A stretch of DNA of 64,000 nucleotides from Oscillospiraceae bacterium (GTDB taxonomy: Bacteria; Bacillota; Clostridia; Oscillospirales; Oscillospiraceae): the NCBI GenBank assembly GCA_017538965.1, contig JAFYHU010000012.1:1-64000 (forward strand). Direction: 5' to 3'. Made by a program: the position numbers and the translations under genes. Position 1 is the stretch's first letter; each line of letters starts with the position of its first letter. Positions 25,687 through 34,643 of the stretch are shown piece after piece. Under the pieces are notes generated by a model. It saw nothing but the letters and a program-made list of their open reading frames with translations. It was not told the origin of the DNA and made no database searches.

Positions 25687-26670
25687 ATGAAACTTGCCAT
25701 GTTCGGAGCCGGTGCCGCCGGCAGCGTCTTTGCCTCTTACCTGCGCAACGGAGGCGCCGACATCATTCTCATTGACCGCAACGAAAAGCTGATGAACGCC
25801 GTAAAGCAAAACGATATGACCTTCACCATTCACCTGCAGGAGGGCGGCGAATACCACGACATTACGAAGATTCTTCCCGGCTTTCGCGCCTACGCCTCCG
25901 CCCGGGAGGCCTTTGAGGCCGAGGGCATTGTGGATGCCGTGATCTATATGACCAAGGCCATGCAGCTCGAGCAGGCCATTGTTGACTCCGCCCCCGTCGT
26001 CGGCGAAAAGACCGTCGCGGTATCGCTCATCAACGGCCTCGGCAATGACGACAATCTGCTCAAGGTCTATCCGGCCGATCGCTGTGTCATCGGTTCGGGC
26101 GTGCTGGGCACCGCTCTGCGTGCTCCCGGACACTGCGTCTGCACGCCGGTCAGCGGGGTCCAGATGAACTTCGGCGCCATTGAGCGAAGCGCCCTGACCG
26201 ATGCCGTCTGTGAGGAGCTGCTCCTGCGCTACCGGGCCGGCGGCTGCAACGCCGAATGGCGGAAAGACGACATCTATAAGTATGTCTGGAAAAAGGTCAT
26301 TGTCAATTCCGTCGTCAACACGGTCTGCTTCGTCCTGCGCCTGAAGATCGGCGAGATCGAGGCCGACCCCTGGGGCCGGAAGCTCTTTCACGACGTTATT
26401 CGCGAGGCCTGCGCCGTCGCCACGGCCCGCGGTACCGCGCTGGATGCCGACGACTTCATCGCCCATGACCATCAGGATGTCGTCACCAACGTCGGCGACT
26501 ATTACCCCTCCATGTGCCAGGACGCCTTCAACAAACGCCAGACCGAAATCGACGTGCTGAACGGCAAAATTGCCGAGTACGGCAGAGAACTGGGCATTCC
26601 CACACCCACCTGCGATGTCCTCTCCACCGTCGTCCGCGCCATCCAGGGAAACTACGACCGGCAGTTCTGA
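25687..26670 (+). CDS. Ketopantoate-reductase-like (ApbA/PanE family) dehydrogenase
   Basis: NAD(P)-dependent 2-ketoacid reductase fold, 327 aa. The Rossmann motif FGAGAAGSVFASYL is at the N terminus, and TVAVSLINGLGNDDNL and KYVWKKVIVNSVVNTVCFVLR match the ketopantoate reductase family (catalytic Lys and Asn region). AAAAGGAGAC precedes the ATG. It lies 45 nt after metQ on the same strand and ends at a terminator, so it may be read from the met operon. No other pantothenate gene is nearby, so the substrate may be another 2-ketoacid. Confidence 0.82.
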   Translation: MKLAMFGAGAAGSVFASYLRNGGADIILIDRNEKLMNAVKQNDMTFTIHLQEGGEYHDITKILPGFRAYASAREAFEAEGIVDAVIYMTKAMQLEQAIVDSAPVVGEKTVAVSLINGLGNDDNLLKVYPADRCVIGSGVLGTALRAPGHCVCTPVSGVQMNFGAIERSALTDAVCEELLLRYRAGGCNAEWRKDDIYKYVWKKVIVNSVVNTVCFVLRLKIGEIEADPWGRKLFHDVIREACAVATARGTALDADDFIAHDHQDVVTNVGDYYPSMCQDAFNKRQTEIDVLNGKIAEYGRELGIPTPTCDVLSTVVRAIQGNYDRQF

Positions 26671-26687
26671 CATCATAAAAAAATCGA

Positions 26688-26720
26688 CGGGGCTGTCCAA
26701 AAAGGGACAGCCCCGTTTTT
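26688..26720. terminator. Bidirectional terminator
   Basis: CGGGGCTGTCC / GGACAGCCCCG (26688-26715) followed by TTTTT on plus. It separates the convergent reductase and molybdoenzyme operons. Confidence 0.92.
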
Positions 26721-26723
26721 CGT

Positions 26724-27149
26724 TTACAGCAGGCCTTTTTCTTCCAGAATTTCCATGCACTTTGAGAAACTTGCGGCGATGATCTGCGGGCAATATTCCA
26801 CGCGCTTGGCGGGATTGGTGCCGATGATGTCCTCGCAGTTGATGCCGCCGTAATCGGCGGTCATCTCATCCTGGAACCAGCGGGTAAATTCGCCCAGCGC
26901 CGGTTTGTGCTCGGGGCTTTCCACCTCGAGGTCGCCGCTTTTCCCGGTAAAGTACGAGAGCATGCAGGCACCGCCGGTCATGCATCCACAGTTGTTCTTG
27001 GAATAGCCGACGCCTCCGTCCAGACCGCCCAGCGCCTGCACTAGCTTCGGATTCTCCTCTCCGGCGGCTTCCAGGATCAGAATGGCCATGATCTGGCTGC
27101 AGAAGTAGCCGTAACGGCTCAGTTCCATAATCCGGTCAAGTAAATCCAT
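26724..27149 (-). CDS. C-GCAxxG-C-C family protein (Mo-hydroxylase cluster)
   Basis: 141 aa redox or metal-binding protein of the C_GCAxxG_C_C family. The cysteine pattern is YFCSQ, NNCGCMTGGACMLSYF, INCEDI and EYCPQI. I recall the subgroup DVU_1555 in NCBI naming, which co-occurs with a molybdopterin aldehyde oxidoreductase. The start ATG overlaps the methyltransferase stop region by 14 nt and has GAGGAGGAAAA upstream. It is the last gene of the minus-strand operon 33012 to 26724. The role is unknown, possibly electron transfer or cofactor sulfuration. Confidence 0.82.
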   Translation of the reverse strand: MDLLDRIMELSRYGYFCSQIMAILILEAAGEENPKLVQALGGLDGGVGYSKNNCGCMTGGACMLSYFTGKSGDLEVESPEHKPALGEFTRWFQDEMTADYGGINCEDIIGTNPAKRVEYCPQIIAASFSKCMEILEEKGLL

Positions 27150-27660
27150 TTTGATTTTCCTCCTCTTTCACGGCAATCAGGCTCAGATAGCGGCACTTCC
27201 CGCGGGGAAGGCAGTTTTCTCCGCAGTCTTCGCGCCACAGCGCTTCCAGAACATAGTCCCGCCAGACGGGCGTCATGTCTTCGCAGCTAAGCATTCGAAA
27301 ACCCGGAAGCGCCGGGTCTTCAAAAAAGACGTCCGAAAGCATCAGGACCCCTCCCGGCTTCAGCAGGCGACGCGCCTCGCGGACTGCGCCGACCGGGTTC
27401 CCGCTGAGGGCAAAGGCGCACTGACTCAGGACGCCGTCAAAGCTGCCGTCGGGGAATCCCGTTTGCAGAAAATCACCCTTCAGGACCGCTTCCGAGCGCG
27501 GATGAAGGTCGATGCCGAGCGCGTCATAGCCTGCCGCTCTCATCTGCTGCAGCGCCTCTCCCGCTCCGGCACCCATGTCCAGAATTTTTGTTCCCTTCGG
27601 AAGAGCGGACAATTCGAGCAGATGCCGGGTGTGTTCTTCGCCTCCCGGATGGCGGTTCAT
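27136..27660 (-). CDS. Class I SAM-dependent methyltransferase
   Basis: 174 aa. Motif I is KILDMGAGAGEALQQM, motif II GIDLHPRSEAV, motif IV DGVLSQCAFAL, post-I LLKPGGVLMLSDVFFE. It belongs to the methyltransferase group that accompanies this molybdoenzyme cluster (recalled as DVU_1556 family). Its ATG overlaps the preceding stop (ATGA). The substrate is unknown. Confidence 0.82.
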   Translation of the reverse strand: MNRHPGGEEHTRHLLELSALPKGTKILDMGAGAGEALQQMRAAGYDALGIDLHPRSEAVLKGDFLQTGFPDGSFDGVLSQCAFALSGNPVGAVREARRLLKPGGVLMLSDVFFEDPALPGFRMLSCEDMTPVWRDYVLEALWREDCGENCLPRGKCRYLSLIAVKEEENQNGFT

Positions 27661-27878
27661 TTATCCTCCAGGGCTTTCTCGACCGAAAGCACTTTGCCCA
27701 GCGCCAGCTCCTCCGGCACGTAGACAAAGCCGCAGACCGGACAGACGGGCAGTTCCACCGGGAAGCCGTTGTCCAGGTACAGGAACTTGGCCTTGCCTTT
27801 GATGAGCGGCACGCCGCACTTGAAGCACTTCAGCTTTCCCTGGGGGTCGATGGTATAGTAGTTTTTCTCGATGGCCAT
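27657..27878 (-). CDS. Small double-CxxC redox/zinc protein
   Basis: 73 aa with CFKCGVP (~18-24) and CPVCGFVYVPEE (~46-57), a rubredoxin- or zinc-ribbon-like four-cysteine site. It is four-nt coupled to the methyltransferase and 3 nt after the dicluster protein. I recall it as the DVU_1557 redox protein of the molybdoenzyme set. It may carry electrons or act in maturation. Confidence 0.78.
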   Translation of the reverse strand: MAIEKNYYTIDPQGKLKCFKCGVPLIKGKAKFLYLDNGFPVELPVCPVCGFVYVPEELALGKVLSVEKALEDK

Positions 27879-27881
27879 GCT

Positions 27882-30173
27882 TCAGCCCTCCCGCTTGACA
27901 ACGTTCATGCGATGACTCCAGGCGCGGTGCACCAGGTAGGCGTTTTCCCCTTCGATGCTGAACTTGACCCAGAAGGTGGCATTGCCCATCCGGCGCCGGG
28001 CCACCAGCAGGCCGTCCTCGTCCTCGATGGCCTCGCCGGTTTCCCGGAAAGCGTCCATGACGGCGATCACGTCATCCGTGAGGATCATGCGGCCGTCCAT
28101 CAGCTTTCTGGCCTCGTCCGTATAGCGCAGTTCGTAATTCAGTTTCATTTCCTTCGGTTCCTCCTGCCAGAGTTCCTGCAGCAGTTCGTTTTTCAGGGTC
28201 AGCCGGTTCCATCGCTTTTCACTGATGTCCGGCGGCGAGCCCGCGTCGGTGCCGTAGACCAGTTCGAGAAGATGGCGCGATTCGCGCCCCTGGCGGGCAA
28301 AACGGTCGCGGCAGGCCATGCAGTAGGAAACGTAGGGCGCATCTGACCGCTCGAGAGCCTTCTGCGTAATCTCGTCCGCCACTTCGGGGTTGGCATAGGC
28401 GGTGAGACCGCCGTAGCCGCAGCAGGGCGCGCGGTCACCCGAATAAGGCGTCTCCGTCAGGGTCACGCCGAGCTTTTCCGCCAGACGCCGGACAGTCTCC
28501 TGCGTGCGGGCGTCTCCCCGGGCACCGCAGGCGTCGTGCAGGGCGGCAGGGCGGTCCAGCCCCTTCGCCCCTTCCGGCAGCCCGATCTCGTCCAGCAGTT
28601 CCCAGATGCCGAGGACCTCTCGCTCTGTGAGCTCGGCCAGTTCCTTCCGGCAGGTCGGGCAGCCGGCGATGATCACGGGATCTCCCAGCTTGCTGAGTTC
28701 CGAGAGCAGGAACTCCCGGGTGCTCTCCTGCATCTCATAGCGCCCGGCCCAGTCGCAGATCGCCCCGCAGCAGCCCAGCATCAGAGCAACGCCGCCGTCC
28801 ACGCGTTCGCACAGATCCAGATAGGCGGCCTTCACGGTCGCGGGAGCGACGGCGGACGCCTGGCAGCCCGGGAAGAAGACATAGCGGCAGGCATCCTGTC
28901 CCGGCTGCTTCCGGCTGAGAAAGGCATCTCCGTTGGAAAACAGCATGTCCATCAGGGCAAACTCGTGCGGAGCCAGCGGCATCTTGTCCGTCGAGACCAT
29001 GTTCCGCCGCGCCGAGGCACAGACCTGCGCCATGTCAAAGCCGTTCGGGCAGACCACGGTGCACTGACCGCAGAGCGTACAGGCGTTCATCGGCTTGTTC
29101 AGCTGGTGGTCGCCCATGATAATCTGGGTGTTGTTGTAGATCTCTTTCGCCAGCAGGCCCGGGTATTTCTTATAGTGCTTCAGATAGGCGCAGCTCTTCA
29201 TGCACTCTTCGCAGTGGCATTGGATGCAGCGCTTCGCTTCCTCCGCCGCTTCGGCCTCGGTATAGGCTGCTCCGCTCCGGGGGACGCGCGTCAATGCCTG
29301 CGCTTCGTCCAGATCGGTATAGAGCCGGCTTTCAAAGGGATCCTCGCTGCCGCGCATATTGCGCGGGTCCAGATTCTGCGCGAGACGGTCGACGGTCAGG
29401 GCGGCTTTTTTTGCACCGAAGGCCGCTGCCATCACGCCTTCTCCCCGGCAGGATACGAGCTTTTCTTCCTCGCAGAACATGAGCTCGCCAATCACCGCAG
29501 CGCCCGGGACAAGGCGGTCAAGGACAGCTTCCGAAACACAGACCACGTCAAAGGCCTGCCGCTTCTCTTCCAGAAACGCCGCGTCAATCCGACAGTCGAA
29601 GGCAAACTCGATGTCCTTCCCTTTCAGCCGGCTCAGCTCCGTCCGGAAGGCTTCCTCATCCAGAAAAGCGGCCGCGCTGCGCAGAAAGCCCTCCGGGTCC
29701 TCCTGCTCGCAGAACACGCTGAGGGGATAAGCCTTTTTCTCAATCTCGCCCGCGAGAAAGAGCGGAAACAGCCCGGAGCCCAGAATCGCCACGGATTTTT
29801 TCTTTCTGGTGCGGAAGATGGTGCCCAGCCTGCTCTGCTTTCCGTAGCGGGAAACAGCGGCTTCGATGTCGCGGATGGCGACGGCGTCGCCGCGCTCCGC
29901 CAGCCGGCATTTCTGTTCGCAGGGCGCTTCGCAGCCCGCAGAGACGATCAGCGGGAACGGAGCCGCCTTTTCATACAGCAGCAGCGCTTTCTTGAAATCC
30001 CCCGCTGCCGCCGCCTTGAGCATGGCGCGCACATCCAGCTTCAGCGGGCAGGCGGCATTGCAGAACGGCGCTTCCTCGTAAACGCAGCGCGTCACCATGC
30101 TCTCCATCTCTTCCTTGGAGATCTTGTTTACCTTATAGACGTGCGTCGAACCGCGTTCCTGAATCTGAGACAT
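27882..30173 (-). CDS. FeS/flavin dicluster oxidoreductase with CCG domains
   Basis: 763 aa, soluble. The N-terminal GltD-like FeS region (CVYEEAPFCNAACPLKLDV, CEAPCEQKCRL) is followed by a nucleotide-binding region that is poorly conserved (SVAILGSGLFPLFLAGE), then an 8Fe ferredoxin-like pair (CIQCHCEECMKSC, CTLCGQCTVVCPNGFD) at ~330-375. A HdrB-like double CCG region follows (MLGCCGAICDWAG, DRAPCCGYGG), and the tail is ~85 residues. It resembles the pyridine-nucleotide oxidoreductase/dicluster protein that partners the molybdoenzyme (DVU_1558-like by recollection). It probably passes electrons from aldehyde oxidation to an unknown acceptor. Confidence 0.8.
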   Translation of the reverse strand: MSQIQERGSTHVYKVNKISKEEMESMVTRCVYEEAPFCNAACPLKLDVRAMLKAAAAGDFKKALLLYEKAAPFPLIVSAGCEAPCEQKCRLAERGDAVAIRDIEAAVSRYGKQSRLGTIFRTRKKKSVAILGSGLFPLFLAGEIEKKAYPLSVFCEQEDPEGFLRSAAAFLDEEAFRTELSRLKGKDIEFAFDCRIDAAFLEEKRQAFDVVCVSEAVLDRLVPGAAVIGELMFCEEEKLVSCRGEGVMAAAFGAKKAALTVDRLAQNLDPRNMRGSEDPFESRLYTDLDEAQALTRVPRSGAAYTEAEAAEEAKRCIQCHCEECMKSCAYLKHYKKYPGLLAKEIYNNTQIIMGDHQLNKPMNACTLCGQCTVVCPNGFDMAQVCASARRNMVSTDKMPLAPHEFALMDMLFSNGDAFLSRKQPGQDACRYVFFPGCQASAVAPATVKAAYLDLCERVDGGVALMLGCCGAICDWAGRYEMQESTREFLLSELSKLGDPVIIAGCPTCRKELAELTEREVLGIWELLDEIGLPEGAKGLDRPAALHDACGARGDARTQETVRRLAEKLGVTLTETPYSGDRAPCCGYGGLTAYANPEVADEITQKALERSDAPYVSYCMACRDRFARQGRESRHLLELVYGTDAGSPPDISEKRWNRLTLKNELLQELWQEEPKEMKLNYELRYTDEARKLMDGRMILTDDVIAVMDAFRETGEAIEDEDGLLVARRRMGNATFWVKFSIEGENAYLVHRAWSHRMNVVKREG

Positions 30174-30258
30174 GCGGCATACTCCTTTCTGAACACAGAG
30201 AGGCCCCGAAGGGCCTCTCCATTATAGCATTGCGATTGCGTTTTGAAAAGGGATTTGC
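30174..30258 (-). terminator. Hairpin after the molybdoenzyme gene
   Basis: GAGAGGCCC-CGAA-GGGCCTCTC at 30198-30219. On the minus strand the loop reads TTCG; no U-tract follows, so it may be an mRNA-stabilising or processing hairpin rather than a terminator. Confidence 0.45.
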
Positions 30259-33012
30259 TTACAGCGCCTTGAGGGCCGCGAGCACCTTGTCCGGGGTGGC
30301 CGGGATGCGGGTGACGCGGGCACCGGTGGCGTTGAAGATGGCGTTCAGGACGGCCGGGTGCGGAGCATCCAGCGGGGCCTCGCCGCAGCCGGCGGCACCG
30401 TAAGGTCCGTTCGGACGGTAGGTCTCGTTGAAGTGCAGCTCGATGTCATCGGGGATGTCCTTGATGTACGGGATACCGCACTTGAGCAGGCTGGTGTGCT
30501 TCGACAGATCTTCGAAGTCCTCAGTCAGCGCAAGGCCGATGCCCTGGGCCAGGCCGCCGTAGAAGTTGCCTTCGACCAGCAGTCTGTTCATGATGGTACC
30601 GACATCCGCCACGCAGGTGAACTTCTCAACCTTGACCTTGCCGGTCTGGGTGTCAACGCAGACTTCGGGCAGGAAGATGGTGTACATGTAGGTGGCGAAG
30701 GGTTCGCCCTGGGCGGTATCCTGATCGACCGGATGATCGGCGCAGTAGGTGGTAACCCAGTTGCCTTCGACCTTCAGCTTCTTGCCGTCGGCGACCATCT
30801 CGTCATAGGTTCTCCAGGAACCGTCGTCCTTCTTCATCTCGGCAAGCAGGGCCTCGGCCGCGAGACGGCAGGCGTTGCCGGACATGACCTGCGAGCGGGA
30901 GCCGCCGGCAGGGCCGGAGTTCGGGGTGACCTTGGTGTCGTTCATGACCAGGCGGATCTGCTCGGGCTTGAAGCCGGCCTGACGCAGGGTCTCATGCGCG
31001 GAGGTGATGATACCCATATCGGCGCCCTGTCCGTGATCCTCCCAGGAGGCATACATGGTGACCGTGCCGTCCGGATTCAGCTCGGCATAGGCAGAGGACG
31101 AGTCAACACCGTCCAGGCCGCAGCCGTAGACACCCAGGGACACGCCGATGCCGTACTTGTAGCGGCCGTCGGAGGCGGCATTCTTCTCGGCGCAGCGTTT
31201 CTTGCCTGCCTCATACAGCGGGCGGGCCTTGTTGAAGAGGTCCTCTTCGCAGTACACATCAGGCGCATAGCCGGTCGGGATGGTGGTCGCTTCAGAAGCC
31301 TTGTAGCAGTTCATCGCGCGCATCTCGAAGGGATCGATGCCCATCTTGGCGGCCAGGCAGTCAATGGCGATCTCAGAGCCCATGAAGGACTGCGGCGAGC
31401 CGTAGGCACGGAAGGCGGAGCCCCAGGCATGGTTCGTGAAGACGGTCTGGCTCTTGTTGCGGATGCTGTTGATGCCGTAGCCGGCGCCGGTGAACTGGCT
31501 CAGACGCATGGTCAGCAGATCGCCGAACTCGGAGTACGGGCCGTGGTCGACATAGTTGTCGCCCCACAGAGCAAGCAGCTTGCCCTTCTCGTCGGCGGCC
31601 AGCTTGATGTGCATGAAGGCCGGGGAGCGCTTACCGGTGTAGGTGATGTTCTGGAACTGGTTGAAGTTCAGGCTGACGGGCACGCCGAGAATCTTGGCGG
31701 CGGCGCCGATCAGAGCCTCGTTGGTGGGCGAGAACTTGTAGCCGAAGGTACCGCCGGCGTGGTTCTGGACCAGGCGGAGGTTCTCCATCGGAACGCCGAT
31801 ACCGGCGGCGATCATCGGCATATGCAGGTGGATACCGATGGACTTGGAGTGCACGGTGACCATGCCGTCCTCGTCAATGTATCCGTAGCCGTTGTCCGGC
31901 TCGAGGTGCAGGTGCGGCTGACGCGAGCAGTAGCTCTCGATCTCGACCTGCTGGCCGTCGGGAATGCTGTCCCAATCGAAGTCCGGCCCCTTGATGCAGT
32001 TGGTCTCATAGAAGACGTTCGGGGTGCCCGGGTGAATCTCGATGGCGTCGGGAGCCATGGCATCCAGCGCGCTCATGTAGGCGGGCAGCTCTTCGATGTC
32101 GACCTTGACGGCCTCGGCAGCGGCGCGGGCATGCTCTTCAGTGTCGGCGGCGACGATGGCGATGGCATCACCGAACTGGAAGATCTTGTCGGAGCAGAGA
32201 ACCGGACGCTCGAAACCGTCGGTCTTGTTGTGCTTCGGAAGCATGACCAGACCGTTGATCTGGTTGGTGCCGCCGGCAGCAAGGATGTCCTTGTAGGTGA
32301 TGACCTTCACGACGCCGGGCATCTTCTCGGCTTCGGAAATGTCAATGTTCTTGATGTTGGCGTGGGAGACCTTCGCCTGGGTCAGGGCCAGACGCAGGCA
32401 GCCGGGCATCTTCAGGGCGTCGTCAGCGCCGAAGTCCCAGGTACCGGTGACTTTCTGTGCGGCGGACGGACGGATGTACTTCGTGCCCTTGATGCTGTCG
32501 CCGGTGGGCTTGAAGATCAGGTCTTCCTTGCTCATCTCGCCGCGCATGACGGCAGCGGCGGCCATGACGGCGTCAACGATGGGCTTGTAGCCGGTGCAGC
32601 GGCAGAGGTTGCGGGTCTTGTTGAACCAGTCGCGGACCTCTTCGCGGGTGGGGTTCGGATTCTGCTCGAGCAGAACCTTGGCGCTGATGATGAAGCCCGG
32701 GGTGCAGAAGCCGCACTGCGCGCAGCCGAAGGCCATCCAGGCAACCTGCAGGGGATGCATGTCGCTGAGGGTGCCGACACCCTCGATGGTGGTGATCTCG
32801 GCGTTGTCGGGAACCTTGCTCATCTTCACGATGCAGGCCTTGGTGACCTTGCCGTTCATGATGACGTTGCAGGCGCCGCAGTGACCCTCGCCGCAGCCGA
32901 TCTTGCAGCCGGTGAGCAGCAGGTGCTCACGCAGCACGGTTGCCAGCGTCTCGTCCTGACACAGGACCAGATTGCGGGTCACGCCATTGATGACAAGTGT
33001 TTTCTTTACCAT
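30259..33012 (-). CDS. Molybdopterin-dependent aldehyde oxidoreductase (xanthine oxidase family)
   Basis: 917 aa, close to the ~907 of the Desulfovibrio gigas enzyme. Residues ~1-165 carry two [2Fe-2S] clusters: CKIGCGEGHCGAC...C (plant-type) and CAQCGFCTPG...CRCTGY. Residues ~180-915 are the molybdenum-binding part, with QPHLHLEPDNGYGY, NHAGGTFGYKFSP, AFRAYGSPQ and the active-site Glu region GAAGCGEAPLDAP. It has no FAD domain, again like the D. gigas type. It hydroxylates an aldehyde or N-heterocycle to acid. ATG follows GGAGGCAAAC. It heads the minus-strand operon with the dicluster, redox, methyltransferase and C-GCAxxG-C-C genes. Confidence 0.93.
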   Translation of the reverse strand: MVKKTLVINGVTRNLVLCQDETLATVLREHLLLTGCKIGCGEGHCGACNVIMNGKVTKACIVKMSKVPDNAEITTIEGVGTLSDMHPLQVAWMAFGCAQCGFCTPGFIISAKVLLEQNPNPTREEVRDWFNKTRNLCRCTGYKPIVDAVMAAAAVMRGEMSKEDLIFKPTGDSIKGTKYIRPSAAQKVTGTWDFGADDALKMPGCLRLALTQAKVSHANIKNIDISEAEKMPGVVKVITYKDILAAGGTNQINGLVMLPKHNKTDGFERPVLCSDKIFQFGDAIAIVAADTEEHARAAAEAVKVDIEELPAYMSALDAMAPDAIEIHPGTPNVFYETNCIKGPDFDWDSIPDGQQVEIESYCSRQPHLHLEPDNGYGYIDEDGMVTVHSKSIGIHLHMPMIAAGIGVPMENLRLVQNHAGGTFGYKFSPTNEALIGAAAKILGVPVSLNFNQFQNITYTGKRSPAFMHIKLAADEKGKLLALWGDNYVDHGPYSEFGDLLTMRLSQFTGAGYGINSIRNKSQTVFTNHAWGSAFRAYGSPQSFMGSEIAIDCLAAKMGIDPFEMRAMNCYKASEATTIPTGYAPDVYCEEDLFNKARPLYEAGKKRCAEKNAASDGRYKYGIGVSLGVYGCGLDGVDSSSAYAELNPDGTVTMYASWEDHGQGADMGIITSAHETLRQAGFKPEQIRLVMNDTKVTPNSGPAGGSRSQVMSGNACRLAAEALLAEMKKDDGSWRTYDEMVADGKKLKVEGNWVTTYCADHPVDQDTAQGEPFATYMYTIFLPEVCVDTQTGKVKVEKFTCVADVGTIMNRLLVEGNFYGGLAQGIGLALTEDFEDLSKHTSLLKCGIPYIKDIPDDIELHFNETYRPNGPYGAAGCGEAPLDAPHPAVLNAIFNATGARVTRIPATPDKVLAALKAL

Positions 33013-33072
33013 GTTTGCCTCCTGAAAAAATTAATTTCTTTATATATTGCTCCCAAAATCGGGGTTATGCGC

Positions 33073-33342
33073 TTATTCGTGACCGTGACCGTGGTCATGG
33101 TCATGCTCCCGGCCGTGGTCGGCGCCTTTGCCGGTAATATCCTGGACGCGCTCTATGCCGCGGGGGGTAAAGAAGACAATCTGCGAAACGCTTCCGTCCA
33201 TGTTCTCGCCGCTCAGCTTCAGGAAGTTCGCGGTTTCGTAATAGTCAATCGGGAGCTCGCGGCGATAAACCTTGCCGGTTCTGTCGTCCTTGACCTCTAC
33301 CGTAATCATGGTCGCGCTCAGTTCAAATACTTCTTCGTCCAT
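33073..33342 (-). CDS. Small unknown protein with His-rich tail (Mo cluster)
   Basis: 89 aa. The first ~65 residues form a beta-rich domain of unknown family (MDEEVFELSATMITVEVKDD...). The last ~17 residues contain HDHDHGHGH, a likely metal-binding tail. The gene lies 60 nt upstream of the molybdoenzyme on the same strand and is divergent from the CobW-like GTPase at 33581. A metal-handling or metallochaperone-partner role is suggested only by the tail and neighbours. Confidence 0.65.
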   Translation of the reverse strand: MDEEVFELSATMITVEVKDDRTGKVYRRELPIDYYETANFLKLSGENMDGSVSQIVFFTPRGIERVQDITGKGADHGREHDHDHGHGHE

Positions 33343-33580
33343 TCCAGCTCTCTTCCTCCATACGTTCGGATCATATATATTTTACCGCAGAGGGTGCCGC
33401 TTTTCAAATTACATCCAAAAACAATTCGTAGAAAATACAGAAGAAATTTGTTCAAGCTGCACAAATCATGTCCTGCAATTCAGTCAATTTGTCAAAAGAC
33501 CCGGGAAAGAAAAATATGGTATACTGAGGAGAAAAAAGGGCAGGCCGGGAGGCAACGTCAGGAAGGAAGGACAGAGAAGC

Positions 33581-34642
33581 ATGAAAAAATTCGCCGTATT
33601 CAGCGGCTTTCTCGGCGCAGGCAAGACCACGGCCATGATGGCCCTGATCGACTATTACAGCGCGCATTACGCAAAAGCAGCCATGATCTCCAACGATTTG
33701 GGTACGGGCGTAACGCTGGCGGATCACCGGCTGGCGCAGCTGAGAGGCTGCGAAGCCTTCCAGATCACCGGCGAATGCATCTGCTTCTGTCACGATGTGC
33801 TGATCGAGCGTCTGAACGCCTGCTTCGACGATGGCTGTGAGCTCGTGGTCTCCGACATTCCCGGTTTTGGTGTCGGCGCGCAGGAGCATGTCTACCACGG
33901 CCTGAGTGAGAACCGTTTCGACGGCTTTTCCCTCGCGCCCTTCACCGTGCTGATCGAGCCCCGGAATCTGGCACTGCTGCGGAGCGGTCAGGCCGGAGAG
34001 ATGGGTACTATCCTGGATGCCCAGCTCCGGGAAGCGGATCTCATCGTGCTCAGCAAATGCGAGCTGCTGGATGCCGGGGAGCGCGACGCCGCTCTGCAGT
34101 GGCTGGCAGAACGGTATCCCCGGACGGAGCAGCTCGCGATCAGCGCCGCGACGGGGCTGGGGCTGGACGCACTGTCCCGCGCCCTGCGCGAGGAGGCGGC
34201 TTCGCTCCGCCGTCCGGAGATCGACTATGACGACGCCGATCTTCAGAACGCGATGGACAGCCTGAGCGAATACTATCTTCAATACCGTGCCGTGGTCTGC
34301 TGCAACAGCTTTGACGGCAGCGCCTACCTGCTCACGCTGGCAGAGGCGCTGCGATCCGCAATCCAGGATGCCGGCGGGGAAATTCCGCACCTCAAGCTTC
34401 TGGCCTGGGGTCCGGAGGGCGATTACGGCAAGGCGGATCTGCTGGGCACGGATCGGCCGATCGAGCTCCCGCACCGCTTCACGGAGCCCTGCACCGATCT
34501 GGCAGTCATCCTCAACGCCAGCGCCGTCTGTCCGGACGAGACGCTGGACCGGCTGATCGGCGAGACGGTAAAAGCAGTATCCGAGCGCTTTCAGCTCGAG
34601 CTGACGCTGTTCAGAAAAGACCACTTCGGATTGGGGGAATAG
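33581..34642 (+). CDS. CobW/HypB-like P-loop GTPase
   Basis: 353 aa. P-loop FSGFLGAGKTTAMM at residues ~6-19, switch-like SNDLGTG, a CICFC motif around residue 67 (metal-binding cysteines like the CxCC of CobW/Nha1 metallochaperones), DIPGFGVG as Walker B, and LSKCEL as the base-specific NKxD-like motif. The start ATG 33581 follows GGAAGGAAGG; the longer ORF to 33272 is antisense to the His-tail gene and lacks a start signal. It overlaps or abuts the radical SAM gene. It probably delivers metal or activates the cofactor of the molybdoenzyme. Confidence 0.8.
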   Translation: MKKFAVFSGFLGAGKTTAMMALIDYYSAHYAKAAMISNDLGTGVTLADHRLAQLRGCEAFQITGECICFCHDVLIERLNACFDDGCELVVSDIPGFGVGAQEHVYHGLSENRFDGFSLAPFTVLIEPRNLALLRSGQAGEMGTILDAQLREADLIVLSKCELLDAGERDAALQWLAERYPRTEQLAISAATGLGLDALSRALREEAASLRRPEIDYDDADLQNAMDSLSEYYLQYRAVVCCNSFDGSAYLLTLAEALRSAIQDAGGEIPHLKLLAWGPEGDYGKADLLGTDRPIELPHRFTEPCTDLAVILNASAVCPDETLDRLIGETVKAVSERFQLELTLFRKDHFGLGE

Positions 34643-34643
34643 G

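Noticed and set aside
24652-26793. 713-aa minus-strand ORF across metQ and the reductase
   Set aside because: Antisense shadow of two well-supported genes.
33272-33580. N-terminal extension of the CobW-like GTPase
   Set aside because: The extension is antisense to the His-tail gene; the P-loop N terminus MKKFAVFSGFLGAGKTT starts at a good ribosome site at 33581.
30358-33840. 1160-aa plus-strand ORF antisense to the molybdoenzyme
   Set aside because: Shadow of third-position GC bias; the opposite frame has unmistakable FeS and molybdenum motifs.
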